The notes: a model not told the origin generated them from the letters alone. A stretch of DNA of 12,984 bases from Bacteroidota bacterium (GCA_020048595.1 JAIFMH010000254.1:1-12984), one strand, 5' to 3'. Counted from the stretch's first letter, positions 1 to 7,242 are shown. Program-made: numbers and translations.

Positions 1-195
1 CTGCTTCAACTGGTTTATTGCCCATCGAGCAGAAGCTGAATTTGCGATGGTATCTCCGGCATCAACAATTATTGAAACACCGCTGACATCTTTGCCAAAA
101 ATATTTAATCCTAAGCCTGATGCAGCAACCATGCCTGTCGTTGTGATCGTTGCATTCCTGAGAAAACGACGACGAGTAATTAAATATTGGTCCAT
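1..195 (-). CDS. Tat-exported protein, N-terminal fragment cut by the window edge
   Basis: The frame is open from an ATG at 195 to the left edge, giving 65 residues with the rest outside the window. It begins MDQYLITRRRFLRNA. TRRRFLR matches the twin-arginine consensus S/T-R-R-x-F-L-K and is followed by a hydrophobic stretch (about residues 14-33), so export by the Tat pathway is likely. After the signal, a beta strand (about 41-46, VSIIVD) leads into a helix ending near WAINQLKQ. This strand-helix start resembles the N-terminal alpha/beta domain found in front of alpha-glucuronidase (GH67), GH115 and GH20-type barrels, and the 743-aa protein in this cluster starts in a similar way. It lies 63 nt downstream of the GH27 gene on the same strand and probably shares its transcript. 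The Tat call is strong. The glycosidase call is only a guess because no catalytic region is visible. Confidence 0.75.
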   Translation of the reverse strand, partial: MDQYLITRRRFLRNATITTTGMVAASGLGLNIFGKDVSGVSIIVDAGDTIANSASARWAINQLKQ

Positions 196-258
196 AAAAA
201 TTCCATTTATGTTTAGTTACTTTATTCCTCTTTCACTTTCAAAGAGGTCTAATTTGAT

Positions 259-1479
259 TTATTGAGTAATCTTTAACATGGCACAGCTGTGAGCATTTAC
301 AGGTATCGAGAAACGGTTGGTAAACACTCCAACCGTTTTATGTTCCCATAAATCGCGGACTGTTGCAGGTTGAGTCGCCAATAAGCCTATTTCTTCCCAG
401 GTGAATTCAACCGTCTGCTTCGTTTTTGTTTTCTGTAGAAGTACTACGCATAATGAACCATCATCAAGCTTTCTACTCCATAGTTCTGTATTATCATCTT
501 TACGAATTCTTTTTGCCGGAATAACCGCTGGATCCTGATTGACGGCAATAGCCTCCTTGTTCATCAGAATTGATTTAATCTCATCGTTCATCTTTCGAAT
601 GTCATTGCCCATAATTAGCGGCGCAGGCAGCATGCACCACATAGTAAATTGTGTTTTGTATTCATCAACCGTCTGATTGCCATTGCCAATCTCGAACATA
701 TCCGCATCGGCCCAGCATCCCGGCTTAATCATATGATTAACCTCTGCCATTCGATCAATGATATCCAGAGTGGAATAGGCCCAGCTTTTCTTGTCATCAG
801 AAATGGATTCGTGATTGTAAAAATCCTGAATGTCATTGGTAATCCGCCACATATTAGAAATCTCACATATATTGGAAAGATTGGATTCTTCATCGCTGAA
901 ATGAACGCTGTGAACAATGGGTCTGCCTGTCGCCAAAAGAGCAGCTTGCATCTTTGCCCAATGGGGATCAGAGGAGAGTGTCTTCCAGGCATCATCTTTT
1001 ATCAAATCAATTTTCCACTCGGCCCACTGCTTAACATCTCGTTCTTCTTTGCCCAAGGATCTCCAATTAGTATACAGACCAAGTTTAAGATTTTTCTGAT
1101 GCATATAATCTGCCAGATACCCGATGCCGTTTGGGAATTTTTCTGCGATAGCCTCGTTTGCTTCTTCGTCGCTCCAGCCGTCGTCAATATTAATATATAC
1201 ATAGCCAGCGTCTGCCAGTCCTGAACTGATGAGCACTTCGGCAGTCTCTTTAAATAATTGCTCATTAATATCTTTCTTAAAAGTATTCCATGAATTCCAG
1301 CCCATAGGGGGTAGCGGGCAGATCGCATGGCCAGAAAGTGAGGTTTGGCAGATGATCTGGTTCGACAATAGTAAGAAAAAAGACAAACTAACTAAAAAAA
1401 TTGAACTAACCGAGTTCATTCTTCCAAACTTCATTTTGAGATTTTTCACTAAATTTTCCTTTTCACATTTATTGTTCAT
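259..1479 (-). CDS. Secreted divergent GH27 (alpha-galactosidase-type) glycosidase
   Basis: The family is clear from LPPMGWNSWNTF (56-67), AGYVYINIDDGW (91-102), FPNGIGYLADYMHQK (115-129), TGRPI (184-188) and WRITNDI (211-217). The catalytic Asp are both present: D163 (IKDD, normally KYD) as nucleophile and D216 as acid/base, after the GH27 retaining mechanism. A barrel of about residues 52-315 is followed by the usual beta-sandwich to 406. GH27 includes alpha-galactosidases, alpha-N-acetylgalactosaminidases, isomaltodextranases and beta-L-arabinopyranosidases. This one is unusual: DDCW is DDGW, KYDNC is KDDAW, the usual C-x-W after the TGRP strand is HFSD (193-196), and the loop after GLYTN is roughly ten residues short. 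Specificity may therefore differ from simple alpha-galactosidase. The true start may be M16 (nt 1434), since MKFGRMNSVSSIFLVSLSFF is a better signal peptide than the 15-residue charged leader ahead of it. Neither start has a strong ribosome site. No good lipobox is seen, so it is probably periplasmic. Confidence 0.9.
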   Translation of the reverse strand: MNNKCEKENLVKNLKMKFGRMNSVSSIFLVSLSFFLLLSNQIICQTSLSGHAICPLPPMGWNSWNTFKKDINEQLFKETAEVLISSGLADAGYVYINIDDGWSDEEANEAIAEKFPNGIGYLADYMHQKNLKLGLYTNWRSLGKEERDVKQWAEWKIDLIKDDAWKTLSSDPHWAKMQAALLATGRPIVHSVHFSDEESNLSNICEISNMWRITNDIQDFYNHESISDDKKSWAYSTLDIIDRMAEVNHMIKPGCWADADMFEIGNGNQTVDEYKTQFTMWCMLPAPLIMGNDIRKMNDEIKSILMNKEAIAVNQDPAVIPAKRIRKDDNTELWSRKLDDGSLCVVLLQKTKTKQTVEFTWEEIGLLATQPATVRDLWEHKTVGVFTNRFSIPVNAHSCAMLKITQ

Positions 1480-1528
1480 ACACTATCTTTTTCTGGTACA
1501 TATAAAAACATCATTCAATAGTTGCTGG

Positions 1529-3760
1529 TTAAATCGATGGATTCAACTTCATTTCCCTTGTTTTCGGAAGTGCCTTTTGTCTGTTTTCTTCAGAGGGCAT
1601 TTCGATTTTTACGGTTTGATACTCTTTTTTGACATCCTCAAGAATCTTCCACCAATCCATATAATGTGTGCGTGAGAATAGCTGCGTTTTATATTGACTT
1701 GTTGCTAGTTTTGCGTATGCCTCCCATTCCCTTATTGCATCGTTGAAATACTGAATCGATTTTACATGAGCCTGTTTCTTTGTTGAATCTTGACGAAATA
1801 CAGCCAATTCCGCTGCACCCCGAATTTTTTTCGCATAATAGCGCCCCAGACAGGCCATAGTCTCCATGTCCAAAATGGTTGAAAGCAGCTCTTCATTATC
1901 ACCCGCCTTTTTCCGTAAAGATTTTACCCCTTTCAATGTACGATTAGCAAATTCATCTAAGTTGGTTGCCACTTCATGCGGGGTAATACCGTCGAACCGT
2001 TCAGTCTTTTTTTCATTTACTGCAGACGCATATTCCTGAACTGATAGAATTCCCGAACCCATCAATGGCGGATACTTGAAAAAAGAATTGTCAATTGTTA
2101 AAAAACCGTTATCGGAGATGCAACCCTCCGGCGAAAACTGGTGGTCGTTTTCGCGAAAGAAAAAGCGATTTACCAAAGGAACAATTTCGGAGGCTGCCTG
2201 AAAAGTGTTATAGATCTCAGCAGGCTCAGCACTCGGAAACCTTTTTTTCAAGCGTGCTTCAAAATAATCACGTGTAAGGGTAAGATCATAACTCAATCTG
2301 CCAAACATCATAAACCTATACCAGTGTTTGTCAACCTCGAGCTGGCCGGAAAGTTTAGAGTTCTCATTCTTATAAATAAATTCCCGTCCTTCAACAAACC
2401 CGTCGGGGCCAATGTAAAAGCCGGCCTCATTTCGCATCATATCGCGGGGAATGTTGGCGAAGAACTCGCGCACATAATCCGGATTTCCCCACCGCATGAT
2501 ATACATATCATCGCTGCGCAGATTCAGCCAACAAGGCACTTTTATTTTTTCCAGACCTTTACGATATTCATAATCGAGATATGGGGATGTTGTGCTTGAG
2601 TGCAAGCGGGCACGGGCGTATTTATGATCTGTATGGAATGCCCCGGCTTTATAATCCTTAAATTCTTCCAGAATTTTTTCCGCATCCGACAAAATACTGC
2701 GAAAAATGAGGTCTATTTTTCGTTCAGGATTAATTTTATGATAGTCCATAATGCCTTCGCCATAGGTCTGCCATAACCATCTTTCTCGTTCTTTAAAATT
2801 TTTGAAGTGCTCACCGGCTGCCACGCCTATGCCATCTATCTGCGGATAGGTTTTAAGAAATTCGGTAATACAATAGCGCATGTACTCTATTGTCTTTTCA
2901 TTAGTGCCCTCGTCGGTAATACCATATTTTCCCTCAGCACCAAAGGCATATATGCTCCAATGGATTATATGTATCTCTATACCATGATCTTCGGCATAGT
3001 TGAAGACCTTTTGCCAGAAAGCTATCTTATCGTCCAGCGATATCTTTTTGACCAAACGTGTGTTTTCCGGATCAAGAAAATCTACTTTATCACCGTGTCT
3101 GTCGCCAGTTTCATTAAAAGGAACTTTCAAAACATGTACATCGTCGTAATTAACACCCGGATATTTTTCCAGCTTTACTATGCTTGGATAAGGATGGTTA
3201 GTCCAAAGTGTCAAGACGTTGTAACGATTACGAATCATATTATCCAAAAACTTATTCCAAAATTCCCAATCCCACATGTCGGCAATGTTCTCATGTGCCG
3301 CAGTACCCGTATCGTCATAACTGGGCGAACGTGCATCGAACGGAATATTGAACTTCAGTCCGCGTTTGAGGATGTAAGGTTTTCGTGCCTTTTCTTTTAC
3401 GGCCGACAAACCTCCGCCTAAGCTAATCTGCTCTGCCAGTTCAATGGCACCGTACATGGCTCCGACGGCATCCCCGAAAACAATTCGGATTCCGCGATTA
3501 CCTTCTTTTTGAATTCTGAACGACTGAGACCCCATACCCATCTCATATTTCGAAAGGATGATATGCATATCGGCATCGGACTCTGATTCAATTACCTTGT
3601 TGCCCGTAATCTCCAAAGCACTTTTCAAATCGTTCACGCCAAAAACCTGCATGGGATCATTGCGATCGTAATGGATGATTACTTTTTGACCGGCATAGGT
3701 AGGAAAGACAAAACCAAACAGGGATATCGCTATAAAAACCCTTCGAAGTTGATGCATCAT
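1529..3760 (-). CDS. Secreted alpha-glucuronidase-like putative glycosidase, family not assigned
   Basis: This is a 743-aa protein with a signal peptide (residues 1-23, cleavage near TYA-GQ). Residues about 25-125 look like the N-terminal alpha/beta domain that precedes GH67, GH115 and GH20 barrels: strand KVIIHY, a helix, IRIVFGD, then AMYGAIELAEQI. A TIM-barrel-like region begins at about 130 with LKRGLKFNIPFDARSPSY and continues with NMIRNRYNVLTLW (174-186), GIEIHIIHWSIYAFG (260-274), IDGIGVAAGEHF (308-319), CWLNLRSDD (410-418) and GFYIGPDGF (447-455). E317, at the end of a predicted strand, is my best catalytic candidate. D378 and H379 (FHTDH) and D453 are others. The remainder (about 480-743) is mainly helical. 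I associate this layout with uncharacterised Bacteroidota and Planctomycetota glycan-locus proteins, but I cannot name a CAZy family. The start is supported by AGGAGA 6 nt upstream. Residue 2 is also Met. A repeat element lies 80 nt upstream, and GH27 follows 49 nt downstream. Confidence 0.75.
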   Translation of the reverse strand: MMHQLRRVFIAISLFGFVFPTYAGQKVIIHYDRNDPMQVFGVNDLKSALEITGNKVIESESDADMHIILSKYEMGMGSQSFRIQKEGNRGIRIVFGDAVGAMYGAIELAEQISLGGGLSAVKEKARKPYILKRGLKFNIPFDARSPSYDDTGTAAHENIADMWDWEFWNKFLDNMIRNRYNVLTLWTNHPYPSIVKLEKYPGVNYDDVHVLKVPFNETGDRHGDKVDFLDPENTRLVKKISLDDKIAFWQKVFNYAEDHGIEIHIIHWSIYAFGAEGKYGITDEGTNEKTIEYMRYCITEFLKTYPQIDGIGVAAGEHFKNFKERERWLWQTYGEGIMDYHKINPERKIDLIFRSILSDAEKILEEFKDYKAGAFHTDHKYARARLHSSTTSPYLDYEYRKGLEKIKVPCWLNLRSDDMYIMRWGNPDYVREFFANIPRDMMRNEAGFYIGPDGFVEGREFIYKNENSKLSGQLEVDKHWYRFMMFGRLSYDLTLTRDYFEARLKKRFPSAEPAEIYNTFQAASEIVPLVNRFFFRENDHQFSPEGCISDNGFLTIDNSFFKYPPLMGSGILSVQEYASAVNEKKTERFDGITPHEVATNLDEFANRTLKGVKSLRKKAGDNEELLSTILDMETMACLGRYYAKKIRGAAELAVFRQDSTKKQAHVKSIQYFNDAIREWEAYAKLATSQYKTQLFSRTHYMDWWKILEDVKKEYQTVKIEMPSEENRQKALPKTREMKLNPSI

Positions 3761-3766
3761 TTATTC

Positions 3767-3772
3767 TCTCCT
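3767..3772 (-). promoter_or_regulatory. Shine-Dalgarno of the alpha-glucuronidase-like gene
   Basis: On the minus strand AGGAGA lies 6 nt before the ATG at 3760. It supports the first of the two adjacent Met codons as the start. I see no convincing Bacteroidota promoter (TTTG about 19 nt before TAnnTTTG) in the 80 nt between this gene and the repeat element. Confidence 0.6.
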
Positions 3773-3840
3773 AAGATACGGTTTGAAATTTTTATCAAGT
3801 TAAAAATCAAAAATGCTTTGACTTAGTAAGTTAAATTACT

Positions 3841-3980
3841 AGAAGCTATCTCAAAAATGATTGTCATTGCGAGGGAGCGAAGCAACCGAAGCAATCTTTT
3901 CATTTTGAAAGAAAAATCGAGATTGCTTCGCCAAAAAACGGCTCGCAATGACAACGAGTTGGGTTTTTGAGATGGCTTCT
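3841..3980. repeat. 140-bp imperfect inverted-repeat element, MITE-like, without a gene
   Basis: Three nested pairs of arms face each other. Outer pair: AGAAGCTATCTCAAAAA (3841-3857) against TTTTTGAGATGGCTTCT (3964-3980), one mismatch. Middle pair: TTGTCATTGCGAG (3861-3873) against CTCGCAATGACAA (3942-3954), perfect over 13 bp. Inner pair: CGAAGCAATCT (3887-3897) against AGATTGCTTCG (3920-3930), perfect over 11 bp. The core motif TGTCATTGCGAG…GAAGCAATCT is, from memory, a dispersed palindromic repeat common in Bacteroidota and several other phyla. No transposase fits inside. A TA dinucleotide can be read at each outer boundary (3840-3841 and 3980-3981), but it is part of the symmetry and does not prove a target duplication. 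As RNA it would fold into a long hairpin between two genes of the same direction and could reduce read-through or stabilise one end of the message. Confidence 0.85.
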
Positions 3981-4015
3981 ATATATTTCAATGGGGTGAA
4001 GAAATTCCCTCATTT

Positions 4016-4078
4016 TTAATTTATCTGCTTTTTATACACTCTTAATAATTGCTTAAAGGCCGATAGATTATTTTCCAT
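4016..4078 (-). CDS. Possible 20-codon ORF with a perfect Shine-Dalgarno
   Basis: ATG at 4078 opens a short frame, MENNLSAFKQLLRVYKKQIN, that ends with TAA at 4016. The peptide is basic and could form one amphipathic helix. The ribosome site is the best in the window: AAGGAGG (4084-4090) with a 5-nt spacer. It starts 18 nt after the stop of the three-part protein and ends 35 nt before the repeat element. Possible readings are a genuine small protein, a leader peptide for the gene downstream, or the start of a longer gene lost when the repeat element or a deletion arrived. The sequence does not match anything I recognise. Confidence 0.4.
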   Translation of the reverse strand: MENNLSAFKQLLRVYKKQIN

Positions 4079-4083
4079 GGCTA

Positions 4084-4090
4084 CCTCCTT
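4084..4090 (-). promoter_or_regulatory. Consensus Shine-Dalgarno AAGGAGG
   Basis: Minus-strand AAGGAGG is followed by TAGCC and then ATG at 4078. It is a full match to the anti-SD sequence at good spacing. Most large genes in this window have weak or no SD, so so strong a site ahead of only 20 codons is notable. Confidence 0.6.
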
Positions 4091-4096
4091 CAATTA

Positions 4097-6868
4097 TCAT
4101 TTTAAAACAGCGCCAACCACAAGAATCTGTCCCATAAAATATTCCTCACCTGTGGGCAATTCCATTATCTTTATCGTAGCAGTATGTTCGCCTGGAGTTT
4201 GTTCGGGAAGATAAAATATGCCAGCCTTGTTAAATTTATTTGCTTGCCTGCGTTCAATAATAAACGGTTTTCCATTGTCTATTGTAACCTGTAATTTGCA
4301 GCCACTTCCAGAAGGAATATCACTAAAACCAAGTGTTGTTCCTTTCCATTTGATCTTAACTGTTTCACCGGCTTTATTGCATTTTACAGCTCCACGCAAC
4401 ATCCCTTCGGTGCGTTTATAACCTTCACAGTATATTGTATCTTTTAGTCTGTCAACGATTTTCCAACCTGGGCTTAATTTTGCTTTTTTAATTGGAAGCA
4501 AAGTGGTTTTTTCCCAATTGCGTTGGTTAATAACTTCAGGAAGTTGATGGGCTTTTGCTTCGTTAAAATTCTTCATTTTCACAAATGCGCGGGCAAAGAT
4601 TTCAGAATATAGTTTATGCCCTGCTTCTCCCGGACGAACGCCATCCATCGAAAACCAAATCTGTCCTGCTACGGGCAAGTCACTTTTCATAGCCAGTTCG
4701 GCAGCCATTTCGAGCCTTGATACCTCAACCCCAAGATCGATAGAAGGGATGTTGTAATTATTTGCAATTGATTCCATAACAGTTCCGAATGCAGTATTTC
4801 GCCCTGCTTGCATAGCCGGAAGCATATTGAGCGATACGGGATGAATGAAACAGATATCGGTGCGGGGATTCTGTTTCCATACCTGGCGAATAAGTCCTTC
4901 TACCGATTGCGCTTCGTATCCGCCTCCACCATCAATTTTGTGTTCGAGAAAAACGAGGTCGGGATGGTGAGTCAAAACATCATCATTTATTCGGCAAGCT
5001 GCAAAATCTGATCCTGTTTCGGCTATTGCTGCATTTATTTCGATGAAATTAACTTCTGGATATTGCGACTTAAGCCATCTAAGACTGTATATTCTCCAAC
5101 CATTGGCTTCTGAAATTGTACCGCCTACGTAGGCAATTCTGACCGTATCGTTTAATTTTATCTTGGCAAAAAAATTTGGCAAACCGCCACGCATTCGCAA
5201 CTCATCGGGAATCGTTGGGTCGAATGTTATAATCGCTCCATCGGCGTTTGTTTCTAAATTCTTGATTTCGGCAATTCTGTTTTTCGCTGTTTCTATTTTA
5301 CTTTCTTTTTTTACCGAGATCATACCAACAGGATACCACTTGTTGAAGGATTTTTCTTTGACACTCAACTCCAATCCGGGTTCATTTTTCTTGGTATCAA
5401 TTATAGATACAGCCAATAGTAACGAATCTTTTCCTGAGCCTACATTAATTTGATCGTTATAGGTATAGTACCTGCCTCTTATCCATGTACCTGGATTTGA
5501 ATTGTCAATAATTGTTTGGGATACAATGTGTTTATCCTTAGGATCGAGGAATGCAAATGCAACTTTATATTTTTTGTTCCAATTAGGATGATTGTTGGGA
5601 AGCAGTCCTACGCCACTGTTTTTCCAGGTATGAGATACTGTAATTTTTCCACCAGTAGATGCTTCATTCGAGAAGGTAATTCTTTCTGGACTAAAACGGT
5701 ATCCTCCATGAGTAATAAAGCGTTGCACCTGATCGGGCATATCTTCTATCCATATTTTCGCCTCTTTGGGTACTCTTAAATCGAAAGTATTGGAATGAAA
5801 ATTCAGCGCGTCATCGAGACCTTTTTTAAGCGTCAATGGCCAATCTTTCATAGCAAAACGCGTGTCAAGGTTCGACTTTGGATCTGGATTTTCGACTGGA
5901 TTACTAAGCCAGTAACAGCCCTCGCCAATAAGGGGAGAGTTCGGGAAAAAATAATATTGCATCATATCACGGTCTCCTCTCGAAAACCAATGGCTACCCA
6001 AACCGTCACGTCTTGGAATAAAACCCCGTTGCTCATAAACCAATTCCTTAGCCAACTCAAAATCACTTACTACTGTAGGGTCAGGATGCTTATGAGCAAG
6101 ATTATATACCGTAATTATATTTTTGAAATTCTTGTAGTACATGCCCGTAATTCTGTCAATAAGCATGGGTAAATTGTTTTTATCCTTCATATTGTTATGA
6201 TGACCTTCGCCCCACCAACCGGCACCAAACCCATCTACAAAATCTGTCACGTCAGGGTTGTCGTATTCTTTAGCAAATGCTTCAACAAAGGTTTCGAACT
6301 TTTCGAGAAAAATAGGATCATCCATAAAAGCATCTCTTACCTTATACTCCCTGCCTTTTCTTATGCCAGAATCCCAATTATAACCTGCTCCAGCATCAAA
6401 CACATATTTTGGTGTACCTTCTTCGGTTCTGCTCATTGTAGAACAATAAACCCGAAAGCTTAACTTCAGTTTTCTCTTTTTTGCCTCTTCGATAAACTGG
6501 ATATATTCCTTATTATATTTCCAGGCGTATTTTCCCTCTTCAGGCTCAAGTGCTGACCAAAGTATGCGAATATAAATATGTGTAGCATATTTATGCGCAG
6601 AGATACTGTCCATTTGTTTCCAAAAAAGCTCGGCGTTTACCTGTGGATAGATGGAGCGCCAAGTGTTTTCAAACTCCCACCCTTCGCAATATATTGCCCA
6701 ACCAACACACGGGTTGCGAAGAACACTTGTAGTATCTGTTTCAAATATTTTTATTGACGTGGGCTGACCATACGTTGTTGAGAAGACTATCAATGAAAAT
6801 ACTACTAACCACAGATATTTAGAATAGTAATTATGGTTTATTGAATACTCGATTTTAAATTGTTTCAT
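4097..6868 (-). CDS. Secreted three-part protein: clan-A-like barrel with DUF4832-type sandwich, SGNH-fold domain, C-terminal beta-sandwich
   Basis: A hydrophobic signal (about 17-34, ending TTYG-QP) leads to a barrel of about residues 45-390. It shows the clan-A pattern R-x-L-W-x-x-x-E-P-E-E-G-x-Y (101-114), then GAGWWGEGHH (215-224) and PLIGEGCYW (312-320). E221 and E316 are the likely acid/base and nucleophile. Residues 391-520 (RITFSNEASTGGKITVSHTWKNSG onward) fit the DUF4832-type sandwich known from DUF4874/DUF4832 proteins. Residues about 575-765 follow the SGNH hydrolase family of the GGSIT…GWR…INA…TGS…DVL…PDL type, but the catalytic residues are altered: GGSIT is GGTIS (T584 in the Ser position), block III has no Asn (KIDGGG, 644-649), and D-x-x-H is DGVR (742-745). 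Residues about 800-923 form a terminal sandwich. The barrel may be an active glycosidase, with the SGNH part a binding or structural pseudoenzyme. No good SD precedes the start; in-frame Met codons are absent nearby, so the start follows the signal peptide. Confidence 0.8.
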   Translation of the reverse strand: MKQFKIEYSINHNYYSKYLWLVVFSLIVFSTTYGQPTSIKIFETDTTSVLRNPCVGWAIYCEGWEFENTWRSIYPQVNAELFWKQMDSISAHKYATHIYIRILWSALEPEEGKYAWKYNKEYIQFIEEAKKRKLKLSFRVYCSTMSRTEEGTPKYVFDAGAGYNWDSGIRKGREYKVRDAFMDDPIFLEKFETFVEAFAKEYDNPDVTDFVDGFGAGWWGEGHHNNMKDKNNLPMLIDRITGMYYKNFKNIITVYNLAHKHPDPTVVSDFELAKELVYEQRGFIPRRDGLGSHWFSRGDRDMMQYYFFPNSPLIGEGCYWLSNPVENPDPKSNLDTRFAMKDWPLTLKKGLDDALNFHSNTFDLRVPKEAKIWIEDMPDQVQRFITHGGYRFSPERITFSNEASTGGKITVSHTWKNSGVGLLPNNHPNWNKKYKVAFAFLDPKDKHIVSQTIIDNSNPGTWIRGRYYTYNDQINVGSGKDSLLLAVSIIDTKKNEPGLELSVKEKSFNKWYPVGMISVKKESKIETAKNRIAEIKNLETNADGAIITFDPTIPDELRMRGGLPNFFAKIKLNDTVRIAYVGGTISEANGWRIYSLRWLKSQYPEVNFIEINAAIAETGSDFAACRINDDVLTHHPDLVFLEHKIDGGGGYEAQSVEGLIRQVWKQNPRTDICFIHPVSLNMLPAMQAGRNTAFGTVMESIANNYNIPSIDLGVEVSRLEMAAELAMKSDLPVAGQIWFSMDGVRPGEAGHKLYSEIFARAFVKMKNFNEAKAHQLPEVINQRNWEKTTLLPIKKAKLSPGWKIVDRLKDTIYCEGYKRTEGMLRGAVKCNKAGETVKIKWKGTTLGFSDIPSGSGCKLQVTIDNGKPFIIERRQANKFNKAGIFYLPEQTPGEHTATIKIMELPTGEEYFMGQILVVGAVLK

Positions 6869-6910
6869 TTTGTTCTCTTTAATTTATTAACAACAATAAT
6901 GGGACTCTTA

Positions 6911-6925
6911 AGAATTTTAAATTCT
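6911..6925. promoter_or_regulatory. Odd-centred 15-nt palindrome, possible operator
   Basis: AGAATTT-T-AAATTCT is symmetric with 7-bp arms, 43-57 nt upstream of the start of the three-part gene. AT-rich palindromes arise easily by chance, so this is only a candidate binding site. Confidence 0.2.
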
Positions 6926-7122
6926 CCCATCTCTTAATTAAATGTCTTAAACTACCTGCACAAGTTTTTAGGTGCGGTCTGCAAATCTGAAGAAACACAA
7001 ACTAAAATAGTTTTTATCTTTTACTCATTTGACTGTTTATTTTTGTACCTGAAAACAAGTTTTCCGCACTTAACAAATACACTTTACAGCATTAACCAAG
7101 GTAAAGCGCTGCACCACCATTT

Positions 7123-7242
7123 TTATTTAACAACCTTATCATAGGATAATGATTTATCACCTCGAATGTCATCAAATCCTGAAACAGAGAATGAATCTAT
7201 AGTTTGATTTATTCCAACTTTTCCAATTGGATGCCTTCCGTC
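7123..7242 (-). pseudogene. Possible coding remnant, C-terminal 39 codons without a start
   Basis: Immediately after a TAA (7243-7245) the minus strand stays open for 39 codons to a TAA at 7123-7125. The product begins DGRHPIGKVGINQ and continues with GFDDIRGDKSLSYDKVVK, a composition typical of a real soluble protein rather than translated AT-rich spacer. There is no ATG, GTG or TTG near its beginning. The frame is the same as that of the aldo/keto reductase upstream, whose TAG at 7270 is nine codons before the TAA. It could be the tail of a gene whose front was lost, or chance. I do not recognise the family. Confidence 0.3.

Larger units (their letters stand above)
3761..4096. other. 336-bp intergenic region between the three-part gene and the alpha-glucuronidase-like gene
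   Basis: Read on the minus strand it holds, in order, the consensus SD and 20-codon ORF (4016-4090), a short AT-rich spacer, the 140-bp inverted-repeat element (3841-3980), and an 80-nt AT-rich leader with the SD of the next gene. No tRNA or other RNA gene is seen. There is no separate hairpin with a T-run that I would call a terminator, though the repeat itself could fold. Confidence 0.7.

Noticed and set aside
649..1224. 191-codon open frame on the plus strand
   Set aside because: It lies wholly within the GH27 gene on the opposite strand, which has clear family motifs. Its own product has no recognisable domain.
2807..3421. 204-codon open frame on the plus strand
   Set aside because: It is antisense to the alpha-glucuronidase-like gene. 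The reverse strand has a signal peptide, SD and domain-like motifs, and this frame has none.
7072..7122. 16-codon frame starting MVVQRF in the 401-bp gap
   Set aside because: It has no ribosome site, a very short length and unremarkable composition.
6869..7122. Bacteroidota-type promoter (TTTG with TAnnTTTG) before the three-part gene
   Set aside because: Partial matches exist (for example CAGATTTG on the minus strand), but none has the partner TTTG at about 19 nt, so I did not call one.
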